Source: Amoeboaphelidium protococcarum
Lineage: Eukaryota > Aphelidiomycota > Aphelidea
DNA: 64,000 nt
Reading direction: 5' to 3'
Assembly (NCBI GenBank): GCA_023515745.1
Contig: JALECJ010000255.1
Coordinates: 568,001-632,000, forward strand
Part shown: positions 58,907 to 64,000 of the stretch, in pieces
Layout of the letters: every line of letters begins with the position of its first letter
Position numbering within the stretch: position 1 is the stretch's first letter
Position numbers and translations under genes: made by a program
Notes under the pieces: model-generated
The model's input: the letters and a program-made list of their open reading frames with translations, nothing else
Told to the model about the DNA's origin: nothing
The model's database searches: none

Positions 58907-60281
58907 TCAATTATTTATAAGATTCTTGCAAATACCAATCCCTTTGCCAGTCAAGAGTCCGATAACAACTTTTCCACTCGAGTGAACAGCTACTGAAGAG
59001 CCTTCAATGTCAGAATCGACAGCATCGTCTCTGAACAAAACAGTGGATTTATACTTGACATTGTAATACAAGTCTTCATCTTTATTCTCAAAGATCTAAA
59101 CCACTTGCGACCATGGTTTGAACGAAGCACCAGGATGAGGCAGCGATCGCAAACCGGGTTGAAGCAGTCTGATCAGCCACGCAGGTAACGTCAATCCTAA
59201 AGATCGTGCCATATAATTTATAATTTTAGGATGTCCAGCAACTAGGACGCGTCCACTCTTATCCACAGAGATGTTATCAGGACACATACCGACTTGGACA
59301 ACCGCTTCCGGTTTACTTTCAACAGTCACCTGCCTCTCCTTCTTACCACGGTGCAGTTTGTGAACAGAAACTGAGCCCAGTGATGAAGATGCAATGTACA
59401 AATGATCACTGTGAACCAAAATACCGTTAGGATATGGAATACCATCCAACAAGACTGTACAACTCACATCTGACGCGTCAACAGTGGACCAATTGCAGGC
59501 GACAACATTGCCAGACGGACGAGACGCAAATTCTTCAAACAATCTCCACCCAAAACTATCAATAGATTGATGATCATTCGTTACCAATATCTATTACGTT
59601 GAAAGGAAAATAACATCATTCGGAGTGGTTATTAATTAATGCTGGATTGAGAATCTAAAAGTCAACTTGGCCTGCTTCAAGTCCAAATTGTATACATCAA
59701 TCACCGAACCATCCAGCTAATGGTTTATCGAGGCGACCTGTAATTATCCTCCATCTGATTACGACTAATGGATATGGATACCATGTAGAACCAACTTATG
59801 CGGAGCACCAACCACTTTTACTTGATTCAACACCTCAGTCTACTCATTTACAATTTAATAAGGTCAGCACATCTCAAGCATAAATGTAAAGATTACCTTG
59901 ACATTCAAGAGATAAAAATTGTCAGTAGTCAGACTATCAAATGTAGTACTATTGACATTTCTCTTGTTTCTTGGCGGCCACCAAAGTTTATGCTAATCCA
60001 AGTTGCCGCACGCTAATAGAACGAAATCTTCATTTGCAGGCACTAACTGCATATCCTCACAGGCTTAAATCTAGTCTTTGAACTTCAATTTACAGTTCTC
60101 AGTATTTACCAGAGACAACTCATTAATCACATTTCCTACATTTACCGTAATTTGATCGATGATTACAACAATACAAACATGTCTACCTATTATGAAATCT
60201 ACCTTTATCAAGAACGTGATACAACTGCGGTCCAAGTATTGCAAGTATTGCGGCAACTACTCCAATAATTACGTAACTCAT
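58907..60281 (-). CDS. Paraoxonase/arylesterase-like six-bladed propeller
   Basis: 416 aa; exons 60281-60203, 60135-59897, 59839-58907; introns 67 nt (GTAGAT...ATGTAG) and 57 nt (GTAATC...GAGTAG). An uncleaved N-terminal signal anchor (YVIIGVVAAILAILGPQLY), ENCKLKF and DMQLVPANEDFVLLACGN as in paraoxonase first blade, TPNDVIFLS and ITNDH-type block VTNDHQSID (Ca-binding Asn-Asp), YPNGILVHSDHLYIASS, CPDNISVDKSGRVLVAGHP. The motifs keep the PON order and the calcium Asn/Asp residues. Probably an ER-lumenal or secreted lactonase. Confidence 0.85.
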
Positions 60282-60667
60282 TTCTTTCCGTCAGTCGCTG
60301 CTGAAGCGAATAAGTCCTAAGTTATCTACGATGGAATATCAAACTACTCAGAGTCTCACAGCAGGAACAAACGAGCGGAAACAGATTGAATGGAACAGCG
60401 AACGATCGTCGCACTGCAAAGACCAGGCAACTCAACAAGCGCGCGTGAAAGTGAAACTAGCTTAGCCAGAGGCAGAGATCAAACTGCCGGCAGCACTTCA
60501 GTTGCTAACACACTGACCATCAGACAACGCAGTGACAACACTGACGACATGATGGCTATTAATAACTTGATCATTTCTTTTATGCCCAGTTTGTTTCAAT
60601 TCTATCGCATATCAGAGGCATATATACTCTCTAACGAATACATCTATTATATTAATTTGTATCAAGG
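60282..60667 (+). other. Region upstream of the Rua1-domain gene
   Basis: 386 bp. An open frame from ATG 60390 (MEQRTIVALQRPGNS ...) runs to 60902 but overlaps the real gene in another frame. Its first 65 residues could be a first exon if an intron of about 100 nt with a weak donor near 60590 joins it to GRYNNTNDG; otherwise this is promoter. The divergent paraoxonase-like gene starts 60281. Confidence 0.3.
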
Positions 60668-62116
60668 ATGTAAAGACAAGAAGATTTTTATCAGAGTGCA
60701 GGTGGTCGGTATAACAACACTAATGATGGACATCGTCGTCTGTCTCCACAAGGCACCGAATATGCCACTAATCCGAATAGCAATCAGAAGATTACTGGAC
60801 ATCAGACTGCCACAGGAGTGTAGATTTACAATGCTATTGGAAAGTCCCCCAGGGAGTAGACTATTGAGGCAATTTAGAATAAGATTCAGAGTAACTCGAT
60901 GATTCCGCCAGTTAATCAGTAGCCGTTTGAGCCTCTGCGGAAGAAAGCGCCTCTGTTTCAGACCAGATCATTGCCGTCTTCAGGGAAAGGACCCAAGTAT
61001 GAAACATAATACTAGCCGGTCCCGTATGGTGGTAATTCCATGAGCTTTAGTGGGAATAGTGCTATTGGTGATGCCGGTGGAGATGGTCTAGGAGATGAAG
61101 AAGTTTACATGGTGGTAGAGAATCAAAGCAATCTACCCAGACGCCTGAGTGAGAGAGATGCTCCTCTATCGGCAGCTTCGTCAAAAGACTCTTATGCGGC
61201 GTCAATGCTTCTCCAATTTTCAACTTCCACCACGTAGCTGAATGAAGTTGAACCAATTACCACGGGCGGGCCGTAGCGAAGGAGAAGAAAGCGGGCCTCG
61301 TCCAAGCATGATTTGATTCTACCTTATCCCCAACAGCAATCACAATAAACTCCGTTCAGAGTGAGATAATCGTTTTCTGCTGATTAAGCTCATGCTTCCT
61401 ATAATGGTGCTGAAAGTCTTATGTTGTCTGATTTGAGATCAAAGCGACTGGGCTTCTCTGATTCCATGCAATCTTTGGTGTTTGCCGCGTCTTTGCCATC
61501 ACCTATCAAGAGTCAATTTTAGGATGATTTACAACTGCCGTCACTCAGTCAAGCTTTCCCATTTGAGCCTTATCAAGAGCTGGCGGATAAAGTGGTGTCT
61601 AAATACGCGCCTAGCCGCTCAAGAAACACCGCCAGAGTGTCTGTGGATATTGTAACCAAAGAACAGTTTGACAAGATCTAGTCTAATCTCCCTGTGGAGA
61701 GAAAATTGCCTCTTGACATTCTCCATAAGGAGGTGGTTGGGATTCCGGGAATTGCTGTGTAGGAGGCCCGAGATGCTAGTGATTTATACTCTCCTAGATT
61801 TGTCAGGGATCATGGAGCGTTGCGTGAAGGACTCTGTCTTCTGTGCGAGTAACCACATTGGCACAAGATCAAAGTTAGTTCTTATTGGTAGCATATGCAC
61901 TGGACTCATGGAGTGAGCTCGTCATCTAAATCACAAATGCCAAAGCCTGAAGAGACGCGACTGTCAACAAAAGATGGACGTAAAGAAGGCTTGTGTCCAT
62001 GTTGCCGCAATTGGGTGCTGGTTGAGAGCTACTACAACAACAAGGACCCAAATGATCTGACTGTATGGTGGAAACATATTCAAAAATGCTTGCAGTTGAA
62101 AAAGAAATAGAACTGA
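60668..62116 (+). CDS. Rua1-type (fungal) transcription regulator with C-terminal zinc domain
   Basis: 482 aa from ATG 60668. The first 330 residues are low-complexity (Ser, Gln, Asn) with a basic patch RRRRKRASSKHD. The C-terminus is a zinc module: REGLCLLCEQPHWHKI, SYWQHMHWTHGVSS, then EGLCPCCRNWV and WWKHIQKC. Cys/His spacing and the WxH...HG, CxxC...W...H...C pairs match the fungal DUF4451/Rua1 C-terminal domain, first described from the smut regulator of glycolipid genes. Fungal distribution supports the holomycotan placement. Start uncertain (see region upstream). TGA 62114. Confidence 0.72.
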
Positions 62117-62273
62117 ATTTCCGTACAATACAAGAGTGGGGTAGTTTTGTAATACCAATCTAGTTTAACAATCTTTTTTGTTTCTGTTTATTAGATTAAG
62201 AGGTTGAAACAACAACATTGCTCTTTAATTAATATTAGAAGTCCGGTTCAGAGTTTTAGTGCCTGAAAAGTAG

Positions 62274-63392
62274 ATGGAGCAATAAAAGACCAAGAGCGAT
62301 GATTATCCCCTGCCTGCCGGGTGGCGTAAAGCGGTGAGTTCAGCTCACAATTAGAAAGCATATTTCATTAATGATGTGACTAAGGAGACATCTTGGGTCG
62401 ATCCGAGAGATGCACTCTGGAAGCCAAAGACCTGGCAGGAGTGTAAGGGAGACGAGGTACCTTATGGATGGGAGATTGCGTATGATGAAGCTGTTGGTCG
62501 CTACTTTATTGACCACTTGAATAAGCGAAATTTGCTTGATGACCCTCGTGATAACAAGCCTAAAGAGTAGCTGAAACAAGTCTAATAACACATCGAATCT
62601 GCTACCAGTGTTATTCAATCTAAGCAAAAGACTTTGAGATTGAAGAAGGATGAACTTGCCAAGTTTAAACAGTAAATGATGAAGGAGTGGAATATTGCAA
62701 GTAGTGACCCTACTGATGAAGTCATATAACTGCAGAACGATATTGAACAGTCTTCCCAGGCAGTCGATACCATTAAATAAGTTATTCAGGATTTGGAGTT
62801 GGATTAATCAGATCAACTAACTAGATAAAAGTAAATTCTAGAGAAAATTGATTAATTGAAGCAAGACTTGGAAGAGCAAGCGAGAGTTAGAGCTGGGCTT
62901 GAGGAGCACCTGACTGAGATGAAGTAGAACTTTGAGCATTCTAAATAGGATGACGCGGCTCTTGAGAAAGCAATGGCCTCAGCTACAGAAGTTATTGCAG
63001 GCACTATACGTATGAAGAAGCAAAAGTAGACACCATCTTCCCAAGCTAATACCTCATCCCAAAGTATGAAATAGTAGACGAGGATTGAGAGAGAGTTTGA
63101 GCTGTTGTCGTTGCAGAAGTAACTGCAGATTGAACAAGATGAGATTGCGCGTCTAAAAGAAATAGCTCAGAGAGCAAAGGCTGAAATTGCCAAGGCTCTG
63201 GCAATGCCGTATGATCAGCGTTAGGCTGGCAAGAAGCAGCTGTGGATACAGTTGATGATTGAGAATGCTAATAAGAGTCAAACGATTCGTTTTAATATGA
63301 AGTAGAAGTAAAACTCGGCCGTTGATGCTGGCGATGTTCTGAACTTTAGAGAGAAGATGTTATTCTTCACCAGTAATCCTTTGCAGAAATGA
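62274..63392 (+). CDS. WWC/KIBRA-like protein: two WW domains and coiled coil, no C2 domain
   Basis: 372 aa, single exon. WW1 (about 11-46): YPLPAGWRKAV ... YFINDVTKETSWVDPRD. WW2 (about 57-93): VPYGWEIAYDEAVGRYFIDHLNKRN ... DDPRD; the spacing, the replaced second Trp in WW2 and the DPRD...DPRD pairs are as in KIBRA. The rest is a charged coiled coil. Animal KIBRA (Hippo pathway scaffold) is about 1,100 aa with C2 and aPKC-binding parts; those are absent, so it is either an ancestral short form or a separate WW-coiled-coil family. Contains numerous TAG/TAA Gln in the coiled coil. Confidence 0.75.
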
Positions 63393-63568
63393 TTACTTCT
63401 TCCGTGTGTTATTTGTATGCGTTAAATTAAACGGAGTTTAGGCAGAGGCGTGAACTTGATGAAACTTGTAAACTTGAACTCATATCCTTTGTTTTCTCCT
63501 TGACTGTAGTTTTTAAAACTTTAAATTTTTCTAAACTTGGCCACAATATCTAGAACTCTATCTAAAGA

Positions 63569-64000
63569 ATGTCCAATCGATTGGTCGAAAGTAGTCCCCT
63601 ATAAATAAAGTAAGCCAAATTTCTGGAGGATAGCTAGTCTCTTGCAAGTAGTGCCTCTCCGGAGCAACGTTCAATCACAGACTTCCACCCGAACGTGAAG
63701 GCTCGTCTGTTTCAAGGCGACTCATCATTCCGGCGCACGATTGTCGAGTCTAATAAGCATGTGAAGCACAACAACACTGTAGATAGTGGTCTTACCTGGA
63801 CATATGGGATTTTGCTACTACTGACTACTTATGTCTACTTTGCCATTAGTATGTACGCAATTGTTATTAGTAAATTCATGCCATACACGGGAAACAAATT
63901 GCTGGACGCCATAAAGGACGATCATTACTACTGCTATTTGGTGCCAATCACGATCCCTGTAACACTAGCAGCAATTGTTATGAACTGGATGGGCATGAAA
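63569..64000 (+). CDS. PIG-Y-like subunit of GPI-GlcNAc transferase (3' partial)
   Basis: 144 codons up to the window end. Ser/Gln-rich N-terminus, a membrane helix (GILLLLTTYVYFAISMYAIV), then a second with the PIG-Y-type sentence YCYLVPITIPVTLAA followed by NWMGMK, where the animal protein has LLPITIPV and WMGIK before the final RHN. PIG-Y regulates the first step of GPI anchor synthesis. The N-terminal 60 residues are extra compared with the 71-aa animal protein. C-terminus lies beyond the window. Confidence 0.72.

Noticed and set aside
60390-60902. 170-codon ORF upstream of the Rua1-domain gene
   Set aside because: Most of it overlaps the real coding sequence in another frame; only its first 60 codons could be an exon, and the junction is weak.

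Overview
This is a stretch of eukaryotic nuclear DNA with a changed genetic code. Conserved genes (RPL3, RPT3, VIP1, RFC1, TBL1, PDAT, PEX5, SBDS) read through only if TAA and TAG are glutamine; TGA is the only terminator I see used. Gene density is high (about 50 loci in 64 kb, on both strands, mostly 50-400 bp apart). Introns are short (about 50-100 nt, mostly GTAAGT/GTATGT...TAG) and cluster near 5' ends. The gene set is opisthokont with a fungal-side flavour: a Rua1-type C-terminal zinc domain and an Mdv1/Caf4-like WD40 protein, beside genes lost in most Dikarya (WASHC3, TFG, WWC/KIBRA-like, DNAJC12). I infer an early-branching holomycotan, an aphelid-like organism being my best guess. A ciliate is much less likely on gene content. 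The assignment is inference, not something I could search.

Layout. 1-8.1 kb: tRNA m7G methyltransferase subunit TRM82 (5' cut), a TFIIIC-type zinc protein, TFG, an unidentified OB-fold-like protein, SBDS, ALG1. 8.2-16.4 kb: WASHC3, a membrane-anchored subtilisin, a BET double-bromodomain protein, a coiled-coil protein, mitochondrial mL53, an oxysterol-binding protein. 16.4-19.2 kb is gene-poor: two inverted tRNA-Ala(UGC) copies flank a decayed FAR1/MULE-like relic and weak ORFs. 19.5-24.9 kb: VIP1/PPIP5K, TRAPPC5, prefoldin 6, an unknown small basic protein, NDUFB10. 25.1-25.65 kb is a 0.5-kb non-autonomous inverted-repeat element in the 5' region of TBL1. 25.9-38 kb: TBL1, an LRR-like protein, RPL3, a microsomal GST (MAPEG), RPT3, a GIY-YIG protein, a coiled-coil protein, RFC1. 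38-48.2 kb: CutA, a PGAM-type phosphatase, a small ORF, a dicarboxylate-type carrier, a divergent cyclophilin-40, DNAJC12, PDAT, and a tandem pair of glycine-zipper J-proteins. 48.4-50.4 kb: a broken P-loop NTPase/REase gene of the RHS/Crinkler type. 50.4-64 kb: Mdv1-like, an F-box-like protein, a carotenoid oxygenase, a small ORF with an internal TGA, an alpha/beta hydrolase, PEX5, a paraoxonase-like protein, a Rua1-domain regulator, a WWC/KIBRA-like protein and PIG-Y (3' cut).

There is no operon logic; these are unlinked housekeeping genes. Functional themes do recur: glycan/GPI assembly (ALG1, PIG-Y), mitochondrial function (mL53, NDUFB10, carrier, Mdv1-like), lipid metabolism (OSBP, PDAT, PEX5, carotenoid oxygenase, paraoxonase-like) and chaperones (prefoldin, three J-proteins, cyclophilin-40). 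The points most worth following are the code change itself, a handful of in-frame TGA codons and one AAA-TGA +1 frameshift site (errors, unspliced introns, or recoding), the NTPase/REase gene, and the membrane subtilisin with a long Gln/Pro-rich cytoplasmic tail. All exon boundaries were found by eye from reading-frame continuity.
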